Shown here in pieces: positions 35,009-43,833 of a stretch of 64,000 nt of DNA. The notes under the pieces are model-generated. The model made no database searches, was not told where the DNA came from, and saw only the letters and a program-made list of their open reading frames with translations. Numbering within the stretch: the first letter of the stretch is position 1; the number at the start of each line of letters is the position of its first letter. Origin of the DNA: Mesonia algae (lineage in GTDB: Bacteria; Bacteroidota; Bacteroidia; Flavobacteriales; Flavobacteriaceae); contig NZ_QKYV01000005.1 in the NCBI RefSeq assembly GCF_003253545.1, positions 246,926 to 310,925 on the forward strand. Direction: 5' to 3'. Made by a program: the position numbers and the translations under genes.

Positions 35009-35463
35009 TAAGTATTTTTTACGCTTGTACCTTCTTCCGCGAAAGCTTTAAAATCTTTCATATATTTTAAGGATTGTTTTTTAAAAATATTAGGCATAAT
35101 CCATCCTAAAAACTTAAGGCTTAAATTAGAAAATTTAAATTCACTCTCACTTATCCAAGTGGTTTGGTTCTCACCTGTTACATTAAAATAATTGTGTTGA
35201 ATATTATGAACGCCTTTGGTGTCGTAGGTAGCGTGAAATTCTTTTGGGAAATCATTTTCAATAATGGTTTCAATCATTTCCATTTCTCGCTTCCCCATTT
35301 TATAACTAAGTTTCATTTGAGAACCTTCTTTACCAAGCTCTCCTGTTAAGGGAGTAGCTTCTAATAAACCTTTTTGCCAGTGCTGTAAATTTTCCATAGA
35401 ATCCATTTTTGCAATGACTTCTGTTCTGGGTAATTCGATAACAATTTGGCTGGTGTATTTCAT
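35008..35463 (-). CDS. SRPBCC-family (START-like) protein
   Basis: This encodes 151 residues. The helix-grip fold of polyketide-cyclase/SRPBCC proteins is visible: first strand MKYTSQIVIELPRTEVIAKM, then MENLQHWQKGLLEATPLTG, QMKLSYKMGKREMEMIETI and NYFNVTGENQTTWISESEF, ending with a long amphipathic helix (FKKQSLKYMKDFKAFAEEG). Such proteins bind hydrophobic ligands; which one is unknown. It is first in a minus-strand operon with three small genes, with a TATATTTG promoter box 26 nt upstream. Confidence 0.82.
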   Translation of the reverse strand: MKYTSQIVIELPRTEVIAKMDSMENLQHWQKGLLEATPLTGELGKEGSQMKLSYKMGKREMEMIETIIENDFPKEFHATYDTKGVHNIQHNYFNVTGENQTTWISESEFKFSNLSLKFLGWIMPNIFKKQSLKYMKDFKAFAEEGTSVKNT

Positions 35464-35488
35464 AAAGAAGTAATTAAAAAGTTGAATT

Positions 35489-35496
35489 CAAATATA
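35489..35496 (-). promoter_or_regulatory. -7 promoter box of the SRPBCC operon
   Basis: TATATTTG on the minus strand fits TAnnTTTG; the predicted start is about 22 nt before the ATG. Confidence 0.5.
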
Positions 35497-35643
35497 ATTA
35501 ATAATTTATTGAAGCGTTACTTTTCCTAGTGTCTTTATGCGGATTGAAAATATGATTTTAGCAGAAAAATAGAATCTTACTTTTACAACTTTATTTAGAT
35601 GTAGGATCTTAATTTAAATACTTGTATAACCTTTTATATTTCT

Positions 35644-35651
35644 TATTTTTG
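35644..35651 (+). promoter_or_regulatory. -7 promoter box of the periplasmic chaperone operon
   Basis: TATTTTTG fits TAnnTTTG. It supports the ATG at 35673 over the in-frame codon at 35622, which lies upstream of the promoter box. Confidence 0.65.
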
Positions 35652-35672
35652 AGCACTTTTAAAAATTATAAA

Positions 35673-37607
35673 ATGAAAAATCTACTTTTACTTGTTTTCT
35701 TAGCGACAAGTTGTTTTGCAATTGCACAAAAAGATGAACAAAAAGTATTATTGACCATTAATAATCAACCCGTTTACGCAGATGAGTTTAAACGAGTGTT
35801 TTCTAAAAATTTAAACCTTCTACAAGACGATCAAAAAGATGTAGAAGAGTATATGGATCTTTTTGTAGATTATAAATTAAAGGTTTTAGAAGCCGAAGAG
35901 CAAGGCTTTGATACGCTTCCTTCTTTTATGGGGGAATATAATATTTATAAAAAGCAGTTGGCAGATAAGTATATGAAGGATTCTGAAATTACAGAGAACC
36001 TTTTAAAAGAAGCTTACAGTAGAAAAACTGAAGAAGTAAATGCCAGTCATATCTTAATTAAACTTTCGGCCAATGCAACAGATACTTTAAAGGCATATCA
36101 AAAAGCAATGAAGGCAAGAAAAGAAATCCTTAGCGGAAAATCTTTTCAAGAAGTGGCACAAGCTTATTCTGAAGATCCTTCCGTAAAGCAAAACAATGGA
36201 GATTTAGGTTGGTTTTCTGTGTTTTCTATGGTTTATCCATTTGAATCGGCTGCCTACAAAACCAAGAAGGGTGATATTTCAATGCCAGCAAGATCGCAGT
36301 TTGGTTATCATATTGTAAAAGTAAATGATAGACGAAAAGCAGAGGGTACCGTAAAGGTGGCTCATATTATGATAGAAAATAAAAAAGGAAACTCTGATGC
36401 TAAAACTCAAATTTTTGAAATTAAAGAGAAGTTAGACAGCGGCAATGGTTTTTCTGAAATGGCTAAGCAATATAGCGACGATAAAAATACAGCCATAAAT
36501 GGAGGTGTAGTTAATACTTTTTCTAGAGGTAAATTAAACTCTAAAGAATTTGAAAATATAGCTTTTGGTTTAACTGAAGTAAATGAAATCTCTCAACCTT
36601 TTAAAACAGAGTATGGTTGGCATATTGTAAAACTTTTAGAGAAAAACCCTATTAAAAGCTTCGAAGATGAAAAATTAGAACTTTCTAGAAGAATGAAGGG
36701 AGATGTAAGAGCGCAACTCATTAGAGAAGATGTACTAAAGGATATTAGAAAAACCTATAACATTAAAGAAGATAAAGAAGCTTTAGCTTATTTTACTCAA
36801 AATGTTTCTGATGATATATTGACCTCAAAATGGAATATAGCAGATTTAAAAGATATTCCGCAAAAGAATATAATAGAGATAAAAGGAGAAGGGAAAAGCT
36901 ATGAGGATTTTGCAAAGCTTATGAGTAATGCTCAACGCCAAATAGGTAATGTCGACTCTAAAGAAAGCTTAATTGCAAATTGGTTAGAGATGTTTAAAGA
37001 AAACTTTCTTATTTCTTACCATAAAGATCATTTAGAAGAAACCAATAAGGAGTATGCTTACATTATTGAAGAATACCGTAATGGATTGTTGTTGTTTGAG
37101 CTAATGGAAGATAATATTTGGCAAGCTGCTAAAGAAGATTCTATTGCTTTAAAGCGTTATTATGATCAGCATAAAAAAAGCTTTGTCAAAGAAAAACAAT
37201 ATACTTTGACAATGGTATCGACCGATACTAAAGATATGGCGAAGCAAGTGAGAAAATGGATGAAAGATGAGGTAGCTAAAGAAGAAATTGAAAAGAGCGC
37301 TAAAGAAATGGGACACACCATATTATTTAAATCGGGTGAATTCAAGGAGAATAATGAAGCGCTGCCTACTAAAATAAGAGATAGAAAAGGTGTTTCTAAA
37401 GTTTATGAAAATAATGGCGTATTTCTTGTGTTAGATATTAAAAATATTGAAAAAGAGGGAATAAAAACTTATGAAGAAGCAAGAGGTGAAGTGGTAAGTA
37501 AATATCAGCAGCAGCTAGAAAAAGAATGGATAGAGAATATTAGATCAAAGAATAATGTGACTATCCATCAAGAGGTATTAAAAAGTTTAGAGAAAGAATT
37601 TGAATAA
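35673..37607 (+). CDS. Periplasmic peptidyl-prolyl isomerase with two parvulin domains
   Basis: This encodes 644 residues from ATG 35673, which gives the signal peptide MKNLLLLVFLATSCFAIAQ. A SurA/PpiC-like helical N-terminal part (about 20-118) precedes two parvulin domains: about 121-219 (VNASHILIK, AYSEDPSVKQNNGDLGWFS, FGYHIVKV) and about 227-325 (VAHIMIENK, QYSDDKNTAINGGVVNTF, YGWHIVKL). A long C-terminal helical region of about 300 residues, unlike E. coli SurA, follows. Such proteins fold or escort outer-membrane proteins in the periplasm. It heads an operon with two more SurA-like genes and overlaps the next by 8 nt. Confidence 0.9.
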   Translation: MKNLLLLVFLATSCFAIAQKDEQKVLLTINNQPVYADEFKRVFSKNLNLLQDDQKDVEEYMDLFVDYKLKVLEAEEQGFDTLPSFMGEYNIYKKQLADKYMKDSEITENLLKEAYSRKTEEVNASHILIKLSANATDTLKAYQKAMKARKEILSGKSFQEVAQAYSEDPSVKQNNGDLGWFSVFSMVYPFESAAYKTKKGDISMPARSQFGYHIVKVNDRRKAEGTVKVAHIMIENKKGNSDAKTQIFEIKEKLDSGNGFSEMAKQYSDDKNTAINGGVVNTFSRGKLNSKEFENIAFGLTEVNEISQPFKTEYGWHIVKLLEKNPIKSFEDEKLELSRRMKGDVRAQLIREDVLKDIRKTYNIKEDKEALAYFTQNVSDDILTSKWNIADLKDIPQKNIIEIKGEGKSYEDFAKLMSNAQRQIGNVDSKESLIANWLEMFKENFLISYHKDHLEETNKEYAYIIEEYRNGLLLFELMEDNIWQAAKEDSIALKRYYDQHKKSFVKEKQYTLTMVSTDTKDMAKQVRKWMKDEVAKEEIEKSAKEMGHTILFKSGEFKENNEALPTKIRDRKGVSKVYENNGVFLVLDIKNIEKEGIKTYEEARGEVVSKYQQQLEKEWIENIRSKNNVTIHQEVLKSLEKEFE

Positions 37608-38457
37608 AACTCCCTATTACATATTTATATTAAGTTGTTTCTTGCTAATGAGTTGTGATTTCTTTCAGCCTAAAGATGAAAGAGTTCCATTAGCAAAAGT
37701 ACACGATAATTACCTCTATCAAGAAGATGTAAAGGGATTAATTCCCGATGGAGCTTCTTCAGAAGATAGTGCTTTATTTATGTCTAACTATATTAATCGT
37801 TGGGCTCAGGATGAATTGTTTATGCATCAAGCAAAAATAAATTTATCAGAAAAAAAACAGCAAGACTTTAAGGAACTTATTGAAAATTATAGAAGTGAGT
37901 TGTATACAGAGGCTTATAAAGATGTTATAATTTCTAAAAAGATAGATACTACATTTCAAGATACGATTATTCACAGTTATTTTGAAGCTAATAAAATAAA
38001 TTTTAAGCTGAATCAAGACCTCATAAAACTAAGATATGTTGATGTTAGTAAAGATTACCCTGATGTAAAAGAACTCAAGGAGAAAATTACGAGGTTTAAT
38101 CAAGAAGATAAAATAGAACTAGAGGAAGAGTCTTTAAAGTTTAGAAATTATTATTTAAATGATTCGGTATGGGTAAAGCCTATAGAAATCTATAATAAAA
38201 TAGGACCTTTAGATACTTCTAAAAACGAAGAGTTTTTAAAAAAGGAAAACTTCTTGCAACTTGAGGATTCTTTAGGAGTATATTTGGTATACATAAAGGA
38301 GGTCTTAAAAAGAAATGATCAAGCACCTTTGGAGTATGTAAAACCAACGATTAAGCAAATTCTTCTTAATAGAAGGAAACTAGAATTATCAAAAGAATTA
38401 GAAAAAGAAATAATAAAAGATGCAATTAAAAATAAAAAGTTTGAAATATATAATTAA
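37600..38457 (+). CDS. SurA-like lipoprotein lacking a clear parvulin domain
   Basis: This encodes 285 residues from TTG 37600; no ATG comes before the lipobox. The signal MNKTPYYIFILSCFLLMSC places Cys19 at the start of the mature protein. VPLAKVHDNYLYQEDVKGLIP matches the opening of the other PPIase genes, and the helical N-terminal chaperone part is recognisable. The region where a parvulin domain would be (about 125-225) keeps only weak similarity (HSYFEANKINFKLNQDLIKLRYV) and none of the GGDLGWF-type motif. It is therefore probably a non-catalytic chaperone paralogue. It overlaps both neighbours. Confidence 0.8.
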   Translation: MNKTPYYIFILSCFLLMSCDFFQPKDERVPLAKVHDNYLYQEDVKGLIPDGASSEDSALFMSNYINRWAQDELFMHQAKINLSEKKQQDFKELIENYRSELYTEAYKDVIISKKIDTTFQDTIIHSYFEANKINFKLNQDLIKLRYVDVSKDYPDVKELKEKITRFNQEDKIELEEESLKFRNYYLNDSVWVKPIEIYNKIGPLDTSKNEEFLKKENFLQLEDSLGVYLVYIKEVLKRNDQAPLEYVKPTIKQILLNRRKLELSKELEKEIIKDAIKNKKFEIYN

Positions 38458-39880
38458 TATCTGCTGTATAGCCTTATTCTCAATAACCGCATTAAATGCC
38501 CAAACTAAAGCTGTAGATAGCAGTTTGGTTGTTACTGGTGAAGAAGAAATGGTAAAGACAGAGATCAAGAAAAAAGATTCTGTTCAGCCATTTAAACGTT
38601 TCAAAGCAGATGGTGTTGCTGCAGTAATTGGTGATTATCTTATTTTAGAAACAGATATCATTAAAATGCGTGAAGACATTAAAAATCAAGGAATAGCTTC
38701 TGAAGAAATTTCTGATTGTCAATTAGCGGGTAGATTAATGGAAAATAAACTGTATGCGCACCATGCGTTGCAAGACAGTACCATTACGGTTTCTGAAGAT
38801 GAGGTGAATAATATGATCGATCAGCAGATGGATAGAATGGTTCAGCAAATAGGAAGTATGGAAAAACTGCTGGAGTTTTATAGAAAAGAAAGCGAGAAAG
38901 ATTTAAAAGAAGAACTTTTCATAATCAATAAAGAAAGAACTTTGAGTGATCGTATGCAAAGCAAAATTGTAAGCGAAATTGAAGTTACTCCAGAAGAAGT
39001 AAGACAGTTTTTTGATCGTATTCCAGAAGATGAACGTCCGCAGTTTGGTGACGAAGTAGAAATTTCTCAATTAGTAATTGAGCCAGAAGTTCCGCAAGAG
39101 GAAGAACAAAAAGTAATCGATCAGTTAACTGAAATGCGTAATGATATTGTAGATAATGGAGCGAGTTTTGCCACTAAAGCAGTTTTGTATTCTCAAGATG
39201 CAACCAGTACCAAAGGGGGGCAAATGACCATTACGAGAAAAGATCCTCTAGATAAAGATTTTAAACAAGTAGCTTTTAGTTTACAAGAAGGAGAAGTGAG
39301 CAAGCCTTTTAAATCATCTTTCGGGTACCATATTATTCAGTTAGATAAAATAAGAGGTCAGAAATTAGATATTAGACATATCATCATCATGCCTAAAGTA
39401 ACCGATGCGACTATTAAAATAGCAAGAGAGAAATTAGATACCATAAGAAATAGTATTGTCAATAATAAAATTTCTTTTGATGAAGCGGCTAGAAAATATT
39501 CAGACGAAGAAGAAACTCGTGGTGATGGAGGTAAATTAATCAACCCTAAAACAGGAGACACTCGTTTTGAGTTAACAGATATAGATCCTATTATTTATGA
39601 GAAGGTAAATAGTTTAAATGAAGGAGAGACTTCTTTAATTTTAATAGATCAAACCCGAACAGGTACTAAGTTCTTTAAAATAATTACGGTTAATAAAAAG
39701 TATAAAGAGCACATTGCCAATTACTCTCAAGATTATACCAAAATAAAAGAATTAGCTTTGAGGGAAAAACAAATCAAAGCCATCGAGAAATGGCAAAAAG
39801 AAAATATTAGCGATACTTACGTAAAAGTAGGAGAGGAATATAAAGATTGTGCTTTTAGTGGTAACTGGTTAAAACAATAA
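38420..39880 (+). CDS. SurA-like periplasmic peptidyl-prolyl isomerase
   Basis: This encodes 486 residues from ATG 38420; a TTG at 38441 would shorten the 38-nt overlap with the previous gene and give an equally good signal peptide (KYIINICCIALFSITALNAQ), so the exact start is open. The SurA N-terminal region is clear (VAAVIGDYLILETDI, LAGRLMENKLYAHHAL). Two parvulin domains follow: about 215-312 (VEISQLVIEPE, AVLYSQDATSTKGGQMTI, FGYHIIQL) and about 318-420 (LDIRHIIIMPK, KYSDEEETRGDGGKLINP). It is predicted to escort outer-membrane proteins to the BAM complex. Confidence 0.9.
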   Translation: MQLKIKSLKYIINICCIALFSITALNAQTKAVDSSLVVTGEEEMVKTEIKKKDSVQPFKRFKADGVAAVIGDYLILETDIIKMREDIKNQGIASEEISDCQLAGRLMENKLYAHHALQDSTITVSEDEVNNMIDQQMDRMVQQIGSMEKLLEFYRKESEKDLKEELFIINKERTLSDRMQSKIVSEIEVTPEEVRQFFDRIPEDERPQFGDEVEISQLVIEPEVPQEEEQKVIDQLTEMRNDIVDNGASFATKAVLYSQDATSTKGGQMTITRKDPLDKDFKQVAFSLQEGEVSKPFKSSFGYHIIQLDKIRGQKLDIRHIIIMPKVTDATIKIAREKLDTIRNSIVNNKISFDEAARKYSDEEETRGDGGKLINPKTGDTRFELTDIDPIIYEKVNSLNEGETSLILIDQTRTGTKFFKIITVNKKYKEHIANYSQDYTKIKELALREKQIKAIEKWQKENISDTYVKVGEEYKDCAFSGNWLKQ

Positions 39881-39883
39881 ATT

Positions 39884-40840
39884 ATGTCTGGAGATGTGCG
39901 TGCCATCGAAAATTTTGTAGATAAATATAAACAACTTCAATTAGAAATAGGAAAAGTCATTATAGGGCAAGAAAAAGTCGTTAATGAAATTTTACTATCA
40001 GTATTTGCAGGAGGACACGCACTGTTAATCGGGGTGCCAGGACTAGCTAAAACCTTAATGGTTAATACTATATCTCAGGCTTTAGGTTTAGATTTTAAAA
40101 GAATTCAGTTTACACCAGATTTGATGCCGAGTGATATTTTGGGTTCAGAAATTTTAGATGAATCTAGAAATTTTAAGTTTATAAAAGGACCTATTTTTGC
40201 TAACATTGTTTTAGCCGATGAGATCAATAGAACACCGCCAAAAACGCAGGCTGCTCTCTTAGAAGCAATGCAAGAAAAAATTGTTACCGTTGCCGGAAAA
40301 CGTTATCCTTTAGAGCAACCTTATTTTGTATTGGCTACACAAAACCCTATTGAGCAAGAAGGAACATATCCTTTACCTGAAGCGCAATTAGACCGATTTA
40401 TGTTTTCAATTTTTCTAGAATATCCTAGTTACGAAGAAGAAGTAAATGTGGTAAAAAGTACAACTTCTACTAGCAAAGTAACCATTAATGCGCTTTTTAA
40501 TGCACAAGAAATTATCGACTTCCAGCAGTTAATTCGTAGAATTCCTGTAGCAGATAATGTAGTGGAATATGCTGTTAAACTTGTCGGAAAAACCAGGCCA
40601 CAAGGTGAGTTTGCTCCACAGTTAGTAAAAGACTATATAGATTGGGGAGCAGGGCCAAGAGCTTCTCAAAACCTTATTTTGGCTGCAAAAGCTAATGCAG
40701 CTACCAAAGGAAAATTCTCTCCAGATATTGAAGATGTAAAAGCTGTAGCTAACGGAATTTTAAGACACCGTATCATCAAAAATTATAAAGCTGAAGCGGA
40801 AGGCTATTCTGAAGAGCAGATTATTAAGGAATTACTTTAA
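39884..40840 (+). CDS. MoxR-family AAA+ ATPase
   Basis: This encodes 318 residues, the normal MoxR length. Walker A is GVPGLAKT (about 53-60), Walker B IVLADEINRTPPKTQAALLEAMQE, sensor 1 ATQNPIEQEGTYPLPEAQLDRF, and arginine-finger-type residues follow in the C-terminal lid. MoxR ATPases act as chaperones for metal-cofactor insertion or stress functions, normally with DUF58 and VWA proteins encoded next to them. None follow here: 484 nt of non-coding DNA separate it from aconitase. Instead it starts 3 nt after the SurA-like gene, in one operon with the PPIases. Confidence 0.92.
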   Translation: MSGDVRAIENFVDKYKQLQLEIGKVIIGQEKVVNEILLSVFAGGHALLIGVPGLAKTLMVNTISQALGLDFKRIQFTPDLMPSDILGSEILDESRNFKFIKGPIFANIVLADEINRTPPKTQAALLEAMQEKIVTVAGKRYPLEQPYFVLATQNPIEQEGTYPLPEAQLDRFMFSIFLEYPSYEEEVNVVKSTTSTSKVTINALFNAQEIIDFQQLIRRIPVADNVVEYAVKLVGKTRPQGEFAPQLVKDYIDWGAGPRASQNLILAAKANAATKGKFSPDIEDVKAVANGILRHRIIKNYKAEAEGYSEEQIIKELL

Positions 40841-41324
40841 TTAAATATACCTCTAATTCAGCCTAACTTAGTGATTTTTCTTATTTTAAAACTAAAGTGA
40901 GCAGAAATTCATTATCTGGTAAAATTAGTTTTTTAAGTAGTCTTATAGTTGTAATCCTAGCTTGTAAAATATTCGAAAAGTTCTAAAGCAATTATTTTAA
41001 AAATAAATTTTGGTTAAATTACTATCTCTTTAGATTAGAATTTTTATTCTGCTTTACATTAAATTTTATTTTTAGAGTTGTAATAAAAATTCAAAATAAT
41101 TACAATCTTTAAACAAATTCACTTTTTTTTTATTAAATCGTCAATTCAAATCGTTTAAATTATTAATCCGTTAATTATTCTTCAAAATAAGCTTATTTTG
41201 ATTCATTATAATTAAGGTTTTTGCTATTTCACTGAATTATCTTCCGCTAAATTGATGTTTTGATAGTTATTTTTTAATTTCATTAAATTTCATTACTTTC
41301 GCAGGACTAAAAAAAAACAGACCT
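40841..41324. other. 484-nt intergenic region before aconitase
   Basis: No gene of useful length or RNA is seen. It is very AT-rich. It holds a perfect 18-bp palindrome (41183-41200) and, near its end, a weak promoter-like TACTTTCG (41294-41301), a one-base variant of TAnnTTTG, about 23 nt before the aconitase ATG. Confidence 0.6.
41183..41200. repeat. 18-bp perfect palindrome upstream of aconitase
   Basis: CAAAATAAGCTTATTTTG is fully self-complementary. It lies 125 nt before the aconitase ATG, a plausible distance for an upstream regulator site. Confidence 0.45.
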
Positions 41325-43589
41325 ATGGCATACGATATTGATATGATTAAGAAGGTTTATACTCAAATTGCTGAGCGTGTAGATAAAGCCCGTGAAGTAG
41401 TAGGTAAACCATTAACACTTTCAGAAAAAATTCTTTATTCTCATTTATGGGATGGTGAAGCTACACAAGCTTATACCAGAGCTGCAGATTATGTAAACTT
41501 TTCACCAGATAGAATTGCTTGTCAAGATGCAACTGCACAAATGGCATTATTGCAATTTATGCAAGCAGGAAAAAAGAAAGTAGGAGTTCCTACTACGGTT
41601 CATTGTGACCACTTAATCCAAGCCAAGCAAGGAGCTAAAAAAGATTTAAAAAGAGCTAATGAAACCAGTAATGAGGTTTTTGACTTTTTAGGTTCAGTTT
41701 CTAATAAATATGGTATCGGATTTTGGAAGCCAGGAGCAGGAATTATTCACCAAGTAGTTTTAGAAAACTATGCATTCCCTGGAGGGATGATGATTGGTAC
41801 CGATTCTCATACTGTGAATGCAGGAGGTTTAGGAATGGTAGCTGTTGGTGTTGGAGGTGCAGATGCTGTAGATGTAATGGCTGGAATGCCTTGGGAGTTA
41901 AAATTTCCTAAACTGATTGGAGTAAAGTTAACTGGAGAATTAAACGGGTGGACTGCTTCTAAAGATGTAATTTTAAAAGTAGCTGGTATTCTTACGGTAA
42001 AAGGAGGAACTGGAGCTATTATAGAATATTTTGGAGAAGGTGCTAGAAACCTTTCTTGTACTGGTAAAGGTACGATTTGTAATATGGGAGCAGAAGTTGG
42101 TGCTACAACTTCTACTTTTGGTTATGATGATTCTATGGAGCGTTTCTTACGTGCTACCAACCGTGATGATGTTGCAGATGCTGCAAACGGAGTTCGTGAG
42201 TACCTAACAGGAGATGATGAGGTTTACGAAAACCCAGAACAATATTTTGATGAGGTAATCGAGATTAACTTATCTGAATTAAGACCACATTTAAACGGAC
42301 CTTTTACGCCAGATTTAGCTACACCTATTTCTGAAATGAGTGTAAAAGCAAAAGAAAATGATTGGCCAATTAATGTGGATTGGGGATTAATTGGTTCTTG
42401 TACAAACTCTTCTTACGAAGATTTAACAAGAGCTGCCTCTATTGCAAAACAAGCGGTAGATAAAAAGATTAAAGCAAAATCAGACTTCGGGATTAACCCA
42501 GGATCAGAGCAAATTCGTTACACGGCAGAGCGTGACGGATTGTTACAGATTTTTGAAGATCTAGACGCGACAATATTTACCAATGCTTGCGGACCTTGTA
42601 TTGGTCAGTGGGATAGAAGTGATCGTAAAGGAGAAGAAAAGAATACTATTGTTCATTCCTTTAACAGAAACTTCTCTAAGCGTGCCGATGGTAATCCAAA
42701 TACTCACGCTTTTGTAGGTTCTCCAGAAATGGTAGCTGCAATCGCGATTTCTGGGCGTTTAGATTTTGATCCTACTCGTGATAAATTAATCAACGAAGAT
42801 GGAGAAGAGGTAATGTTAGAAGAGCCTAAGGGAATTGAGCTTCCTACAAGAGGTTTTGAGGTTGAAGATGCTGGTTATGTAGCGCCGATGAAAGATGGAA
42901 GTGGTGTAGATATTAAAGTAGCTAGCGATAGTGAGCGTCTTGAGTTACTAACTCCATTTAAACCTTGGGATGGTAAAAATTTATTAGATGCAAAATTATT
43001 GATTAAGGCTCACGGTAAATGTACTACAGATCATATTTCTATGGCAGGGCCTTGGTTGCGTTATAGAGGTCACTTAGATAACATTTCTAACAACTGTCTT
43101 ATTGGAGCGGTAAACGCTTTTAATATGAAAACTAACTTTGTGAAAAGTCAGTTAACAGGAGAATATGGTGGTGTGCCAGATACACAAAGAGAATACAAAG
43201 CTAAAGGAATTCCAACAGTAGTGGTGGGTGATCATAACTACGGGGAAGGTTCCTCTAGAGAACACGCAGCAATGGAGCCTCGTCATTTAGGAGTTTTTGT
43301 AGTATTGGTAAAATCTTTTGCTCGTATTCACGAAACTAACTTGAAAAAACAAGGTATGTTAGGAATTACTTTTGATAATGAAAGTGATTACGAATTAATT
43401 AAAGAAGATGATACCTTCAACTTTATTGATTTAGAAAATTTTGCTCCAAATCAACCTTTAACTATCGAAATAGTTCACGCTGATGGTTCTAAAGATACGA
43501 TCAAAGCAAATCATACCTATAATGAAAATCAAATTGAATGGTATAAAGAAGGATCTGCGTTAAATTTAATTAAAAAATTAAACGCTTAA
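41325..43589 (+). CDS. acn: Aconitate hydratase (mitochondrial-type)
   Basis: This encodes 754 residues, the length of mitochondrial-type aconitase rather than the about 890 of AcnA. The three 4Fe-4S ligands are C359 ([11 protein letters not shown]), C422 and C425 ([10 protein letters not shown]). Other active-site motifs are [44 protein letters not shown] and [15 protein letters not shown]. It isomerises citrate to isocitrate in the TCA cycle. The gene is monocistronic with its own terminator. Confidence 0.97.
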   Translation: MAYDIDMIKKVYTQIAERVDKAREVVGKPLTLSEKILYSHLWDGEATQAYTRAADYVNFSPDRIACQDATAQMALLQFMQAGKKKVGVPTTVHCDHLIQAKQGAKKDLKRANETSNEVFDFLGSVSNKYGIGFWKPGAGIIHQVVLENYAFPGGMMIGTDSHTVNAGGLGMVAVGVGGADAVDVMAGMPWELKFPKLIGVKLTGELNGWTASKDVILKVAGILTVKGGTGAIIEYFGEGARNLSCTGKGTICNMGAEVGATTSTFGYDDSMERFLRATNRDDVADAANGVREYLTGDDEVYENPEQYFDEVIEINLSELRPHLNGPFTPDLATPISEMSVKAKENDWPINVDWGLIGSCTNSSYEDLTRAASIAKQAVDKKIKAKSDFGINPGSEQIRYTAERDGLLQIFEDLDATIFTNACGPCIGQWDRSDRKGEEKNTIVHSFNRNFSKRADGNPNTHAFVGSPEMVAAIAISGRLDFDPTRDKLINEDGEEVMLEEPKGIELPTRGFEVEDAGYVAPMKDGSGVDIKVASDSERLELLTPFKPWDGKNLLDAKLLIKAHGKCTTDHISMAGPWLRYRGHLDNISNNCLIGAVNAFNMKTNFVKSQLTGEYGGVPDTQREYKAKGIPTVVVGDHNYGEGSSREHAAMEPRHLGVFVVLVKSFARIHETNLKKQGMLGITFDNESDYELIKEDDTFNFIDLENFAPNQPLTIEIVHADGSKDTIKANHTYNENQIEWYKEGSALNLIKKLNA

Positions 43590-43615
43590 TCAGTCCCTTT
43601 TTATAGTATAAAAAT

Positions 43616-43645
43616 AAAACTCCTGCATTTTGCAGGAGTTTTTTT
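43616..43645. terminator. Terminator of aconitase (works both ways)
   Basis: A stem AAAACTCCTGCA/TGCAGGAGTTTT with loop TTT is followed by T7 on the plus strand and by TTTTATTTTT on the minus strand. Confidence 0.88.
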
Positions 43646-43725
43646 ATGAATATACTTAGTATTGGGTATTTCAGAAGAATGCTAAAGGTTTTAATTTAGG
43701 TTAATAATCCTTTAATAAAGTAAAG

Positions 43726-43833
43726 ATGATGAGAGCGATAGAAAATGAAAACGAGACTAGCGAAATAAATGTAGAATCAAATACTTGGGAACACGAATAT
43801 TGGGAAATAAACGATCACGTACCTTTAATTTAA
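43726..43833 (+). CDS. Possible 35-residue acidic protein
   Basis: A short open frame, MMRAIENENETSEINV then ESNTWEHEYWEINDHVPLI, that overlaps the end of crtY (43825) tail to tail by 9 nt. Its composition (Glu/Asn/Trp-rich) is not that of random AT-rich DNA, and AAAG precedes the ATG. It has no recognised family, promoter or operon partner, so it may not be translated. Confidence 0.3.
   Translation: MMRAIENENETSEINVESNTWEHEYWEINDHVPLI

Noticed and set aside
41723..41911. Arg/Cys/Trp-rich plus-strand frame inside aconitase
   Set aside because: An out-of-frame shadow of the conserved aconitase motifs; the many Cys and Trp codons arise from Gly/Val-rich coding in the real frame.
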